Counted from the first letter of the stretch, positions 8,961 through 18,271 are shown. The stretch: 64,000 nt of DNA from an uncultured Lachnospiraceae bacterium (GCA_910588775.1 CAJURH010000004.1:33216-97215), one strand, 5' to 3'. A program made the numbers and translations. The notes: generated by a model from the sequence alone, not told the origin.

Positions 8961-10184
8961 CTAGTTTCTCTTTTTCATCCGGCGAATTTTTTCCTTTTCC
9001 CCGTCCTTCACCGCTCTGGACTCCAGAATCTTCTGAAGCGTCTTTTGATATGTAGAATCATCCAGAGACGAACCTTTCAGAAACGCCCGTGTAGATTCCG
9101 GGAACCGAATATAATAGATGGAAATCGCCCAGGCCACCGCCATCTTCACATAATAAGATTCATGGCGTATGCCCTCCAACAGCTTCATAGCTTCCTCTTT
9201 GTAGGATTCTTTCACATAATAATTCAGCAACATCACCGCCGCAAACCGAATGGAATATTCTTCTTTCGCCTGGAAATACGGCTGCAGAAACGACCATATT
9301 TCTTCTGGGTATGTTTTCGCCAGTTTCAACCCGGCACAGAAGCTGTCGCAGGTGGACCAGTTGTCGATTTTCGGCAGGAAATCCCGAATGCAGTCCATCG
9401 CTTCTGGCAGCGGCGCCTGGACTTTCCCAATGACCATTCCCTGAAGCATGACTTCCTCGTAGCTGTCGTCCCGAGCCTGGGCCAGGTAGGCTCTCCAGTC
9501 CCCTTTCGCGATTTTTGCCGCCATCTTGCGCAGCTTCGGCAGACGCACGCCCAGAACGGTTTCCGCAGGGATATTGGGTATAAGGGAGCTGGCAAACTTC
9601 TGGAATTCCGGCTCGGCCAGTTCTTCCAACGCGCGCCGGATAGCGTCTCCATGGACAACGCCCTCGTGGATACCATCCTTGGGGATACCATCCCTGGAAG
9701 CCATGGCGGCGGCCGGACTTCGGGACGGATTCTCCAGGTCCAACAGGAATTTCTTGACCTCCAGTCCGCCTGCATAGCCGGTGAGATCTCCGTTCTTTCC
9801 AACCACCCTGTGGCAGGGCACCAGAATCATAAGGGGATTTTTGTGGTTGGCCATGCCCACTGCCCGACAAGCTCTGGGATTCCCCACGCTCTTAGCGATT
9901 TCCTGGTAACTTCTGGTTTCCCCATAGGGAATGCGGCGCAACGCTTCCCAGACCTTCTTCTGAAAGGCTGTGCCCGCCAAATGTATCGGCGCCTCAAATT
10001 CCTTTCTCCTGCCGTTCAGATATTCCTTTATCTCCGCAGCCGCCTGGCATAGAAGCGTCGTCTCCTTCAGGTTCATATACAGCTCCCGCGGACGCTCTCC
10101 CAGAAAAACATCCGTAATGCCCAAACCGTCCTCAGCGACGCCCATTGTGCCAATTCTCGTTTCATAAAACCATAGATTTTTCAT
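8961..10184 (-). CDS. Fusion of O6-alkylguanine-DNA methyltransferase (Ogt) and AlkD-like DNA glycosylase
   Basis: About 407 residues from the ATG at 10184 (first residues MKNLWFYETRIGT); the open frame extends further upstream but that part overlaps the preceding gene. Residues about 1-150 are a methylated-DNA-cysteine methyltransferase: GTAFQKKVWEALRRIPYGET and the active site VPCHRVVGKNG, with the acceptor cysteine in PCHR. After a linker containing DGIPKDGIHEG, residues about 185-390 match HEAT-like DNA alkylation repair proteins (AlkD type) with FASSLIPNIPAETVLGVRLPKLR and DNWSTCDSF. The first domain reverses O6-alkylguanine directly; AlkD-type enzymes excise N3/N7-alkyl purines. One polypeptide would therefore cover two kinds of alkyl damage. 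It is co-directional with the cytidylate-kinase-like gene, overlapping it or nearly so. Confidence 0.85.
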   Translation of the reverse strand: MKNLWFYETRIGTMGVAEDGLGITDVFLGERPRELYMNLKETTLLCQAAAEIKEYLNGRRKEFEAPIHLAGTAFQKKVWEALRRIPYGETRSYQEIAKSVGNPRACRAVGMANHKNPLMILVPCHRVVGKNGDLTGYAGGLEVKKFLLDLENPSRSPAAAMASRDGIPKDGIHEGVVHGDAIRRALEELAEPEFQKFASSLIPNIPAETVLGVRLPKLRKMAAKIAKGDWRAYLAQARDDSYEEVMLQGMVIGKVQAPLPEAMDCIRDFLPKIDNWSTCDSFCAGLKLAKTYPEEIWSFLQPYFQAKEEYSIRFAAVMLLNYYVKESYKEEAMKLLEGIRHESYYVKMAVAWAISIYYIRFPESTRAFLKGSSLDDSTYQKTLQKILESRAVKDGEKEKIRRMKKRN

Positions 10185-10198
10185 CTGTGAGATACCTT

Positions 10199-10792
10199 TT
10201 ACAAAAACTGCGCAATCATCTTCGCGCAGACTTCCACTCCCAGCTTGGAGCTGTCCAGCATCATATGATAATACTGTCTGTCCCGCCATTTCCTGGCGGT
10301 ATTGGCTTCGTAGAACCCAGAGCGGCGTTTATCGAACCTTTTCAACACGCTCTGCGCTTCCTTTTCTGAAATCCCATAACTCTCAACGGCGCGCCGCATC
10401 CGGTATTCGTGGTTTGCGTAAATAAAAACGTTCAGCACGTCTGTCCTCTCCCGAAGCGCCCACCCAGCGCAGCGGCCCACAAACACGCAGCGACCTTCCA
10501 TGGCCAGCCTCTCTACAATCTGGTTTTCTGTGAGAAATAACCGTCCTTCTTCTGTCAGGCCATCTCCCTGTCCGGCGGCGCGGGCCGCCATGCCGATAGA
10601 ATACAGCAGGCTATTGGTGAAATTTTCTTCCAAATGTTCAATATATTCCGCTTTCGTATTCCATTCCTGCGCCGCCATCTGAAGGATATCCCTGCCGTAA
10701 CAGGGAATCCCCAGCATTTCCCCCACCCGCGCGCCTATATCCTGGCCTCCGGTGGCATACTCCCGTTCAATCGCCACAATCTGATATCCCAT
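10199..10792 (-). CDS. Cytidylate kinase-like family protein
   Basis: 197 residues matching the cytidylate-kinase-like (Cytidylate_kin2) family common in Clostridia. The N-terminus reads MGYQIVAIEREYATGGQDIG, a P-loop-like start in which the usual GKST is replaced by a GGQDIG segment, followed by CYGRDILQMAAQ. The middle has CVFVGRCAGWAL and FIYANHEYRMRRAVE; the lid-like region RRSGFYEANTARKWRDRQYYH is typical. Members are assumed to phosphorylate nucleotides or small molecules, but the substrate is not established. The start codon ATG at 10792 lies directly after the stop of the ABC exporter gene, so it is probably co-transcribed with it. Confidence 0.85.
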   Translation of the reverse strand: MGYQIVAIEREYATGGQDIGARVGEMLGIPCYGRDILQMAAQEWNTKAEYIEHLEENFTNSLLYSIGMAARAAGQGDGLTEEGRLFLTENQIVERLAMEGRCVFVGRCAGWALRERTDVLNVFIYANHEYRMRRAVESYGISEKEAQSVLKRFDKRRSGFYEANTARKWRDRQYYHMMLDSSKLGVEVCAKMIAQFL

Positions 10793-12643
10793 TTACACCG
10801 CCTCCGCTTTCTCAAACTGGCTGTTATAAAGCCCTGCATAAAATCCCTGGGCCGCAATCAGCTCTTCATGATCGCCCTGTTCAATAATGTCCCCGTCCTT
10901 CATCACCAGAATCAGATCCGCATCCCGTATGGTGGACAGCCGATGGGCGATGACAAAGCTGGTCCGGCCCTCCATCAGGTTATCCATGGCTTTTTGAATC
11001 TGCACTTCGGTGCGGGTATCCACCGAGGACGTGGCTTCATCCAGAATCAGGATTCGATTATCCGCCAAAATAGCCCTAGCAATGGTCAAGAGCTGCTTCT
11101 GTCCCTGGGACACGTTGCTGGTCTCCTCGTTTAACTCCATCTGATAGCCTCCCGGCTGGGTCATGATGAAATCATGGATGTGGGCCGCTTTCGCCGCCGC
11201 CACCACCTCCTCGTCGGTGGCGTCCAGCCTGCCATAGCGGATATTTTCCATAATCGTGCCGTTAAACAACCAGGTATCCTGCAAAACCATGCCAAACATT
11301 TCCCGAAGCTGGCTCCTGTGAAAATCCTGCACGTTATGGCCATCCACCTTCACCGCCCCTTTGTTCACGTCGTAAAACCGCATCAAAAGTTTCACCATGG
11401 TGGTCTTTCCCGCGCCGGTGGGTCCGACAATGGCCACCTTCTGGCCGTCCTTCACCTCCGCGGAGAAATCATGGATAACCACATGTTCCGGGTTATAGCC
11501 AAATGCCACATGGTCGAATTCCACATTCCCTTTCAGATTGGCTATATTCACGGGATTTTCCGCCAACTGGTCTTCTTCCTCCTCGTCCAGGAATTCAAAT
11601 ACCCGCTCCGCCGCCGCTGCCGTGGACTGAAGCATATTGGTCACCTGGGCTACCTGTGTGATGGGCTGGGTAAAACTGCGGATGTACTGGAAAAAGGACT
11701 GGATGTCTCCCACTTCGATGGATTTCTGAATGACAAAATATCCGCCCAGAAGAGCCACCATCACGTAACCCACATTCCCCACAAACTGCATCACCGGCAT
11801 CATAATCCCAGAGAAAAACTGGGATTTCCAGGCGGATTCGTACAGCTTCTGGTTGGTTTCTTCGAAGACGTTCACCACATCCTCTTCCTTATTAAATGCC
11901 TTCACAATAGAGTGGCCCGCGTAAATTTCCTCAATCTGTCCATTCACCTCGCCCAGATACTTCTGCTGCCCCCGGAAATATTTCTGGGAATGCTTCATTA
12001 CCGTGCCGATAATCCCCATGGAGACAGGCAAAATCAGAAGCGCGCACAGAGTCATCCACACATTAATGCTGAACATCATAACCAGCACGCCAATAATCAT
12101 GGTCACTGAGGTAATCAGCTGGGTCACGCTCTGGTTCAGACTCTGTTGCAGGGTATCCACGTCGTTGGTCACCCTGGAGAGGATTTCCCCGTGGGTTCTG
12201 CTCTCAAAATATTTCATGGGCATCCGGTGCATTTTTTTCGATATATCCCGGCGCATGGAATAAGTCACATCGTTGGAAATGCCCGTCATCACGAATCCCT
12301 GGATAAATGTAAAGCATGCGCTGACCAGGTAAAGTCCCAGCACGCCCAGGAGGATTTCCCCAATCCGGGTAAAATTAATCGCTCCCGTACCGCTGACCTT
12401 AGCCACCAGGCCGTTAAACAGCTCCGTGGTGGCTTTCCCCAGAATCTTCGGGCCTACAATGCTGAACACCGTGCCCGCCACGGCGAAAATCAACATAAAC
12501 AGAAAACGTATTTTGTATTTATCCATATACCGGAACAATTTCCTCAGTGTGCCTTTAAAATCCTTGGCTTTCTCGCCACCGCCCATTCCGTGGCCATGGC
12601 CCATGGGGCCTCTGGGCCTGACATCTCTTCTTTCTTCACTCAT
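10793..12643 (-). CDS. ABC exporter half-transporter, heterodimer subunit with consensus Walker B
   Basis: 616 residues: a glycine-rich N-terminal tail (MGHGHGMGGGEK), a six-helix membrane domain at about 40-345, and an ATPase domain at about 375-610. The ATPase has Walker A GPTGAGKTTM, Walker B ILILDEATSSVD with the catalytic glutamate present, a non-consensus signature VSQGQ, and switch histidine in VIAHRLSTI. This suits one half of a BmrCD/TM287-288-like heterodimeric multidrug exporter. It overlaps the partner gene by 4 bases (ATGA). In such heterodimers the altered signature of this subunit faces the altered Walker B of the other, forming the degenerate site, and both changes are visible here. 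The transported compound is unknown; a MarR regulator gene upstream suggests induction by a toxic small molecule. Confidence 0.93.
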   Translation of the reverse strand: MSEERRDVRPRGPMGHGHGMGGGEKAKDFKGTLRKLFRYMDKYKIRFLFMLIFAVAGTVFSIVGPKILGKATTELFNGLVAKVSGTGAINFTRIGEILLGVLGLYLVSACFTFIQGFVMTGISNDVTYSMRRDISKKMHRMPMKYFESRTHGEILSRVTNDVDTLQQSLNQSVTQLITSVTMIIGVLVMMFSINVWMTLCALLILPVSMGIIGTVMKHSQKYFRGQQKYLGEVNGQIEEIYAGHSIVKAFNKEEDVVNVFEETNQKLYESAWKSQFFSGIMMPVMQFVGNVGYVMVALLGGYFVIQKSIEVGDIQSFFQYIRSFTQPITQVAQVTNMLQSTAAAAERVFEFLDEEEEDQLAENPVNIANLKGNVEFDHVAFGYNPEHVVIHDFSAEVKDGQKVAIVGPTGAGKTTMVKLLMRFYDVNKGAVKVDGHNVQDFHRSQLREMFGMVLQDTWLFNGTIMENIRYGRLDATDEEVVAAAKAAHIHDFIMTQPGGYQMELNEETSNVSQGQKQLLTIARAILADNRILILDEATSSVDTRTEVQIQKAMDNLMEGRTSFVIAHRLSTIRDADLILVMKDGDIIEQGDHEELIAAQGFYAGLYNSQFEKAEAV

Positions 12644-14805
12644 CCTGCCAACTCCTCCTCTGATAACTGTGACATGGCAATCTGGCGATAGACTTCACAG
12701 CTCTCCATCAGTTCCCGATGGGTTCCCTGTCCAGCCACCCGCCCCCGATCCAGAACAACAATCAAATCCGCATGGATAATGGTGCTGATTCGCTGGGCCA
12801 CAATCAGCGTGGTAGTCTCGGCCGTAACTTTTTTCAAAGCCTTCCGAAGCGCCACGTCCGTCTTAAAGTCCAGGGCGGAAAAACTGTCATCAAACAACAG
12901 GATTTCCGGCTGCTTTGCGATGGCCCTGGCAATGGACAGCCGCTGCTTCTGGCCGCCGGATACGTTGGAACCACCCTGTGCAATGGGCGATTCATATTTC
13001 TCCGGTTTCTCCATAATAAATTCTTCCGCTTGGGCGATGGCCGCCGCCTGCTCCACCTGGGTCTGAGGCGCGCCAGGACAGCCGTATGCGATGTTGGAAT
13101 GAATGGTGCCGGAGAACAAAACGCCCTTTTGGGGCACATAACCCAGTTTATCCCGCAAATCTCTCTGGCTCATCTGGCGCACATCCACCCCATCCACTTT
13201 CACCGATCCTTCCGTCACATCGTAGAACCGTGGAATCAGATTTAACAAAGTGCTCTTTCCGCTGCCGGTGCTGCCGATGAACGCCACCGTCTGTCCTTTT
13301 TTCGCTGTAAACGTAATGTCCCGCAGAACCTTTTCATCCGCATCCGGGTAAGAGAAGGAAACGCGCTCAAAGGCAACCGTGCCTTTCTCCCCTGTATGGG
13401 CTTTCTTCGGATTTTCCGGGTCGTTTATTATGGACTCCGTGTCCAGAACTTCCGCAATCCGGCTGGCGGACACGCTGGCCCGAGGCAACATGATGGAAAG
13501 CATGGTCAACATTAAAAAGCTCATGATAATCTGCATAGCGTACTGGATAAACGCCATCATATCCCCCACCTGCATGCTTCCGTTATCCACCGCATGGGCT
13601 CCCGTGTACACAATCAGCACGGAAACGCCGTTCATAATCAGCATCATGGCCGGCATCATAAAAGTCATACACCGGTTTACGAACAGCGTGGTTTTCGTCA
13701 AATCCCAGTTGGCTTTCTCAAAACGCTCTTCCTCATGCCGCTCCCGGCTGAACGCCCGAATAACTGGGAGTCCTGTGAGGATTTCCCGGGTCACCAGATT
13801 CAGACGGTCAATCAATACCTGCAGTTTCTTAAACCGTGGCATGGCGACCCCGAATAACACAAGCATCAAAAGCAAAACCATCCCCACGGCCAGCGCGATA
13901 ATCCAACTCATGGACGCGTCAGTTCTCAAAACTTTCAGAATGCCGCCAATCCCCATTATGGGCGCATACATGGCAATCCGGAAAACCATGGCCATCATAA
14001 GCTGGATTTGCTGAATGTCGTTGGAACTTCTGGTAATCAGGGAAGCCGTAGAAAACCGGTTGTACTCCCCGCTGGAAAATCCAATGACTTTACGGTAGAT
14101 GGCATTTCGCAGATCATGCCCTGTCACCGCCGCCACCCGCGCCGACAAAAACGTCACAAGAACCGCCGCCAGCATGCTCAAAAAAGCCAGCCCCAACATC
14201 AGAAGCCCGATTTTCAGAATGTACCGAATCTGCATCCGATCCACATCTCGGCCCAACTCCTGGTATTCCTGCTGAATGTAAGACACCGCCGTCTGGGTAA
14301 TCAGAGAATCCGGCATGGCGTCAATCTGCTGGCTGGATTCCTCCAACGTCTGCTCCAACGCTTTAGGCGGCATCCGCTTTATCGCCTCCAGAAGATCCGC
14401 TTCCTCGGGCAGGCCCATCTGGCCCTTAATCATCTGGGCGCGCTCCTCGTCCTGGGTCAGTGAATACAGCATGAGAATTGGTTTTCCCAGAATGTCATTG
14501 AGCCTCTGCCGCTCTTCCTTGGTCGTCTCTTCTTTTAAGACATAGCGCTCCTCCTCTTTCTCGTAATGGCTCTCCACCTCTTTGAGGCTGTCTTCATCCA
14601 TGAACAATTCCAGATTCTCCATGGAAAAAGTCCGGATTTCCTCCGGCACAGCATCCAAAATTCCCTTTTGCTGGATACCCACATTGACAATATCCGAAGT
14701 GTACGTGGGCATCGACAGGTCACAGTACGCCTGTAGGAAAAGCAACGCCATGATACAGAAAATGTATCCGGCGGAACGCTTCAGATATTTTACAATCTTA
14801 CTCAT
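12640..14805 (-). CDS. ABC exporter half-transporter, heterodimer subunit with degenerate site and large extracytoplasmic insert
   Basis: 721 residues, longer than the usual ~580 because about 140 charged residues (about 47-190) are inserted between membrane helices 1 and 2. That insert would lie outside the cell. The membrane domain continues to about 470. The ATPase domain has Walker A GSTGSGKSTLL, consensus signature VSGGQKQR, and Walker B ILLFDDSFSALD, where the catalytic glutamate is replaced by aspartate; the switch region reads IVAQRIST, with glutamine in place of histidine. This is the partner of the 616-residue subunit, and the operon order is marR, this gene, partner. Large extracellular inserts in one subunit occur in several Clostridial exporters of this type. 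The substrate is unknown. Confidence 0.93.
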   Translation of the reverse strand: MSKIVKYLKRSAGYIFCIMALLFLQAYCDLSMPTYTSDIVNVGIQQKGILDAVPEEIRTFSMENLELFMDEDSLKEVESHYEKEEERYVLKEETTKEERQRLNDILGKPILMLYSLTQDEERAQMIKGQMGLPEEADLLEAIKRMPPKALEQTLEESSQQIDAMPDSLITQTAVSYIQQEYQELGRDVDRMQIRYILKIGLLMLGLAFLSMLAAVLVTFLSARVAAVTGHDLRNAIYRKVIGFSSGEYNRFSTASLITRSSNDIQQIQLMMAMVFRIAMYAPIMGIGGILKVLRTDASMSWIIALAVGMVLLLMLVLFGVAMPRFKKLQVLIDRLNLVTREILTGLPVIRAFSRERHEEERFEKANWDLTKTTLFVNRCMTFMMPAMMLIMNGVSVLIVYTGAHAVDNGSMQVGDMMAFIQYAMQIIMSFLMLTMLSIMLPRASVSASRIAEVLDTESIINDPENPKKAHTGEKGTVAFERVSFSYPDADEKVLRDITFTAKKGQTVAFIGSTGSGKSTLLNLIPRFYDVTEGSVKVDGVDVRQMSQRDLRDKLGYVPQKGVLFSGTIHSNIAYGCPGAPQTQVEQAAAIAQAEEFIMEKPEKYESPIAQGGSNVSGGQKQRLSIARAIAKQPEILLFDDSFSALDFKTDVALRKALKKVTAETTTLIVAQRISTIIHADLIVVLDRGRVAGQGTHRELMESCEVYRQIAMSQLSEEELAG

Positions 14806-14861
14806 AAATTCGCATGTCTCCTTTCCATCCTTTTACCATCCCATCAATTACAAAATCTCTT

Positions 14862-15341
14862 TCAAATGCTATGCGTTTGGTCAAAATCATTTTTGATTCG
14901 CTCTGTTATCTCGATGGATTCTATGTTTTCAATCAACTGCTTCAGAAACCGAGACAGCAGACAGATTTCCGCTTCTGTGAAATTTCTGGTCATCTGGACC
15001 TCATTCTTCTCCATCATCCCTTCCAGCCGCCTGGCTACATCCCGTCCCTTCTCGGTTAAGTAAATGCGGGACACCCGCTGGTCCCTCTCATCCTGCCTGC
15101 GACAAATATAGTCCGCCTTCTCCAGCCGCTGCAGCGATACGTTCACCGTGGGCGGCTTCACCTTCACCCGATTGGCAATCTCTTTCTGACTTAAGCCCTC
15201 CTCTCGGAAAAGGTGCCACAGAATCGGCGGCTGTCCCGGGTGCAGACCAAACTTGTTTAAAAGCTGAAAATTCTTCTGAAAATATGCATGGGTCGCCCGC
15301 ATAAACAGCCCCTGAATGCTGTTTTCCAGTTTTTCATCCAT
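14862..15341 (-). CDS. MarR-family transcriptional regulator
   Basis: About 159 residues starting MDEKLENSIQGLF. The winged helix-turn-helix spans about residues 30-105: LFREEGLSQKEIANRVKVKPPTVNVSLQRLE followed by the wing DERDQRVSRIYLTEKGRDV. It precedes and probably autoregulates the ABC exporter operon (57 bases to the next start), a standard arrangement. The open frame begins at an ATG at 15374 that has no ribosome site and falls inside the presumed operator, so the inner ATG at 15341 is preferred. A 15-base element upstream (15377-15391) recurs at 15485-15499 before the divergent two-component genes, suggesting a binding site. Confidence 0.9.
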   Translation of the reverse strand: MDEKLENSIQGLFMRATHAYFQKNFQLLNKFGLHPGQPPILWHLFREEGLSQKEIANRVKVKPPTVNVSLQRLEKADYICRRQDERDQRVSRIYLTEKGRDVARRLEGMMEKNEVQMTRNFTEAEICLLSRFLKQLIENIESIEITERIKNDFDQTHSI

Positions 15342-15374
15342 TATTTCTCTCACCCCACTTTCCAATCCCGGCAT

Positions 15375-15394
15375 AATTAATTAGCTGAATAATA
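15375..15394. promoter_or_regulatory. Candidate MarR operator, copy 1
   Basis: AATTAATTAGCTGAATAATA is an imperfect palindrome centred on AGCT, directly upstream of the marR start. The core TTAATTAGCTGAATA recurs with one change about 108 bases away at 15485-15499. The palindromic form and position suggest an autoregulatory MarR site. Confidence 0.55.
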
Positions 15395-15484
15395 GTATAG
15401 TAAGGTATTTAAACCAATATAACAAGAGTCTTTGGTAATTTTATACTTTATTAAGAATTCTAAACAGACAAACTAACCGTATAT

Positions 15485-15499
15485 TTAATTAGTTGAATA
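15485..15499. promoter_or_regulatory. Candidate MarR operator, copy 2
   Basis: TTAATTAGTTGAATA matches the copy at 15377-15391 at 14 of 15 positions and lies about 130 bases upstream of the rightward response-regulator gene. If the MarR protein binds both, it would link the exporter and the divergent two-component system. Confidence 0.45.
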
Positions 15500-15626
15500 T
15501 CTATTAAAATGTCCAATTCAAAGAAAAATGCCACGAAAATATTTGGCGGAAAGTAAAAGATTTAATAAATGGATACAGAAAAGATATATTGCCGTGATAA
15601 GATACTACACGAAAGGAGGCCACAAT

Positions 15627-16301
15627 ATGACCCAAAAACTTCTGGTGGTGGAAAACGCTCCTCTGATGCAGGAGGCCATCACCGATTATTTCACCAGCAA
15701 AAGCTGGCAGGTGCAAGCAGCCGCCAATGGAGAAGAGGCTTTGGAGCTTCTGGCGCGAAACAGCTTTCACCTGGCGCTGTTGGACGTAATGATGCCCAAA
15801 ATGAACGGATTCACCCTGTGCGGCAAAATCCGGGAGACCAGCGACATTCCCATTATCTTCATCACCGCCCGCGTGCTAGAAGAAGACGAGTTAAACGGCT
15901 ACGCGCTGGGCGCCGACGACTACGTGACTAAGCCCTTCTCCTTGCCAGTCCTTTACGCCAAAGCGATGGCCCTTTTAAAACGCGCTTCATCCACAGGCAT
16001 AGACCAGCGGTTGCGTGCGGGCTCTCTGGAAATTGATCTGAACGCCCATCAAATATGGAACCAGGGAGCGCCTGTGCATCTTCCGCCAAAAGAATACGAG
16101 ATGCTGCTTTTCTTTCTGGAAAACCCTGGGCGGATTTTCAGTCGGGAACAGCTCCTAATCCGCTTCTGGAGCTATGAATTTGACGGAAGCGAACGGGTGG
16201 TGGACAACCGCATCAAGAAACTGAGAAAAGCCATCGGCGCCTGTGGCTGCGTCATCCAGACCGTGCGCAAATGCGGATACCGTATGGAGGTGAAACCATG
16301 A
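15627..16301 (+). CDS. OmpR/PhoB-family response regulator
   Basis: 224 residues from the ATG at 15627, which follows AAAGGAGG; an upstream in-frame ATG at 15528 has no ribosome site. The receiver domain (1-120) has the phospho-acceptor Asp53 in LLDVMMPKMNGF, the threonine in FITAR and the lysine in VTKPFS. The acidic pocket reads VVEN (positions 7-10) where VED or VDD is usual, so one metal-binding aspartate appears replaced by asparagine. The DNA-binding winged helix (about 130-222) ends with RVVDNRIKKLRKAIG and the wing RKCGYRME. The stop overlaps the kinase start (ATGA), so kinase and regulator are translationally coupled. The stimulus is unknown. Confidence 0.92.
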   Translation: MTQKLLVVENAPLMQEAITDYFTSKSWQVQAAANGEEALELLARNSFHLALLDVMMPKMNGFTLCGKIRETSDIPIIFITARVLEEDELNGYALGADDYVTKPFSLPVLYAKAMALLKRASSTGIDQRLRAGSLEIDLNAHQIWNQGAPVHLPPKEYEMLLFFLENPGRIFSREQLLIRFWSYEFDGSERVVDNRIKKLRKAIGACGCVIQTVRKCGYRMEVKP

Positions 16302-18049
16302 GAACAAAAAGAAGAAGAAAGCTCTGGCCGCCCGTGGTGACAGGCTTCGCGGTCCTGTACCTGATGAGCATGGGCCTTGCCACCTATCTGATGAAAACAA
16401 AATACGCCGAAGAGTTCAAAAGCAACGCCAGCCTGCGGCTCTCCGCCATTCAACAGCAGACGCAAAACGATCAGACGTGGAAAACAGACTCGGACTATTA
16501 CAGCTACCTGGCTTCCCAGATAGCCACCGTGGAAACCTCCGGGCCATACCAACAATTTTCCGTGGCCTTCTACCAGACCGACGGCCGTCTCCTGGCCAAA
16601 ACCCAGGAACGAATCGGCGTGACGTCTTTTACCGAAGACTCGGAAACCCTCTACAATTATCGCACCCTGGAACATTTAACCCAGGAGGAAACAGCAATTT
16701 TAGCAAAATACGGACAGCTCTCCAAGAATAGCCACAACCCGTCGGGCGCCCCGCCGAAATACCGCTTTTTGATGCGCACCGCCAAAGACTCGGGCAAATT
16801 GTGTCAGATTCTGGTACAAGAAGTCACTTGGGCAGAAGACTCCGAAAAGCCCACTTCTTATGAAGACCCGGTCACAAAGACCCACTACTCCTACGAAAAC
16901 GAACAGGGCAACGATTACACGCAGACCCACAGCCAAGTGGTCTGGGAACGGAATTATCCAGATGACGACAAGAAAACATGGGAAGAAAACCAGACCAAAA
17001 TCCAGGAGGCCAGCCTTTTATTTCCGTATCTGTTCTTCAACGGATACGACCAGTGGCGACGCTGGAGCCTAAGCGAATACCTCCAGGCATTTGACAATCG
17101 GATAGACATCTCCTCCGCCAAAATCGAGCGCACATTGACCAGATTTTCCCAGGATTCCTACCAGATCCAGGAAAAAGACCGCCTGTATACTTATATCTGG
17201 GCGAACAATGACGCCAACTCCCAGCCAACCTGCTACGCCGAGCTGCGTTTCGAGAGCCACCCCTGGCTGGCGGCCATGGACTATCTAAAATACGAATATC
17301 TGGCAGGACTGGCGCTGATGATCGCCTGCATCGCAAAAGTCCTCCATGTGACCAGCCAGACCTATCGGCAACGCGCCGCCCTGGAGGAAATGCGTCGGGA
17401 CTTCACCAACGCCATGGCCCACGAGCTGAAAACGCCCTTGGGAATCATTCGGGGATTTGCCGAAAACCTCCAGGAACATCACATGGAGCACAAGCGGGAA
17501 TACTACCTCTCCCAGATCATCGGCCAGACCGAGGAAATCGACCGCCTGGTGACAGAGATGATTGACCTGTCCAAAATGGACGAGAAGCAACTGACCCTCC
17601 AAAGGGAAACCGTCTCCATGCGCGCACTCATCCAGGAACAGATACAGCGGCTCACGCCCATGATTCAGGAAAAAAATCTTCAGATACAGTACGACTGCGA
17701 CAAAGATTTTCTCTTAGACGGCGACCCCGGTTATCTGGCGAAAGCCGTGGCGAATCTTTTGTCCAACGCCGTCCTCTACAACGCGCCCGGCGGCAACATC
17801 CGCATTACTACAGACGCCACAAGATGCAGTATCGAAAACACCACCGAACCGCTGACCCAAGAGCAGCTCACCCACGCCTTCGACATGTTCTACAGCGGGG
17901 ATAAAAACCGCGGTTTATCGGATAAGCATCGGGGACTGGGATTATTTCTGACAAAAAAAATCCTAGCTCTGCATCGGCTGAACATCACCCTTCAAAATAC
18001 ACCCATGGGCGTGCAGGCGCAGATTGAACGCAATTCCCCCCGCAGGTAA
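16298..18049 (+). CDS. Sensor histidine kinase, cognate partner of the upstream regulator
   Basis: 583 residues from the ATG at 16298 (ribosome site GGAGGTG). One membrane segment at about 9-28, an extracellular sensor of about 300 residues (to about 330) with no recognised domain, a second membrane segment at about 338-355, then the kinase core. The phospho-acceptor box is FTNAMAHELKTPLGIIRGF. The ATP-binding region has NLLSNAVLYNAPGGN (N box) and HRGLGLFLTKKI (G2 box). The large extracytoplasmic domain suggests sensing of a cell-surface or external signal. It overlaps the response-regulator gene by 4 bases. No target operon is adjacent other than possible links to the divergent MarR/ABC exporter unit. 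Confidence 0.92.
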   Translation: MRTKRRRKLWPPVVTGFAVLYLMSMGLATYLMKTKYAEEFKSNASLRLSAIQQQTQNDQTWKTDSDYYSYLASQIATVETSGPYQQFSVAFYQTDGRLLAKTQERIGVTSFTEDSETLYNYRTLEHLTQEETAILAKYGQLSKNSHNPSGAPPKYRFLMRTAKDSGKLCQILVQEVTWAEDSEKPTSYEDPVTKTHYSYENEQGNDYTQTHSQVVWERNYPDDDKKTWEENQTKIQEASLLFPYLFFNGYDQWRRWSLSEYLQAFDNRIDISSAKIERTLTRFSQDSYQIQEKDRLYTYIWANNDANSQPTCYAELRFESHPWLAAMDYLKYEYLAGLALMIACIAKVLHVTSQTYRQRAALEEMRRDFTNAMAHELKTPLGIIRGFAENLQEHHMEHKREYYLSQIIGQTEEIDRLVTEMIDLSKMDEKQLTLQRETVSMRALIQEQIQRLTPMIQEKNLQIQYDCDKDFLLDGDPGYLAKAVANLLSNAVLYNAPGGNIRITTDATRCSIENTTEPLTQEQLTHAFDMFYSGDKNRGLSDKHRGLGLFLTKKILALHRLNITLQNTPMGVQAQIERNSPRR

Positions 18050-18206
18050 TTTGGAATAAATTGGCCTGGCTAAAAGCGGGTGGCGGCATCTAACGGTGAG
18101 GAGCATTTTACTCCATCTGGCTTTTCGCGGGAACGAATATTGAGATGGAAGGAAAACTGAGCAAATACAGCCGCGCCGGACATTGCCATGATAAAACATA
18201 TGACAA

Positions 18207-18254
18207 CCGCAGGGATTTCATCTACCTGCATAAACAGCAAATGAAATCCCGCGG
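18207..18254. terminator. Hairpin between convergent kinase gene and clpB
   Basis: GGGATTTCAT (18212-18221) pairs with ATGAAATCCC (18241-18250), extended by CCGC/GCGG, around a 19-base loop. It lies between two convergent genes and could end transcription in both directions. Confidence 0.55.
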
Positions 18255-18271
18255 ATCAAAAATGGTAAACC

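Noticed and set aside
9045..10052. Long open frame on the plus strand opposite the Ogt-AlkD gene
   Set aside because: It is antisense to a clearly recognised coding frame, has no ribosome site and gives an H/R/F-rich sequence of no known family.
11174..12109. 311-codon plus-strand frame opposite the ABC exporter
   Set aside because: Shadow of the ATPase/permease gene; composition rich in H and R and no domain match.
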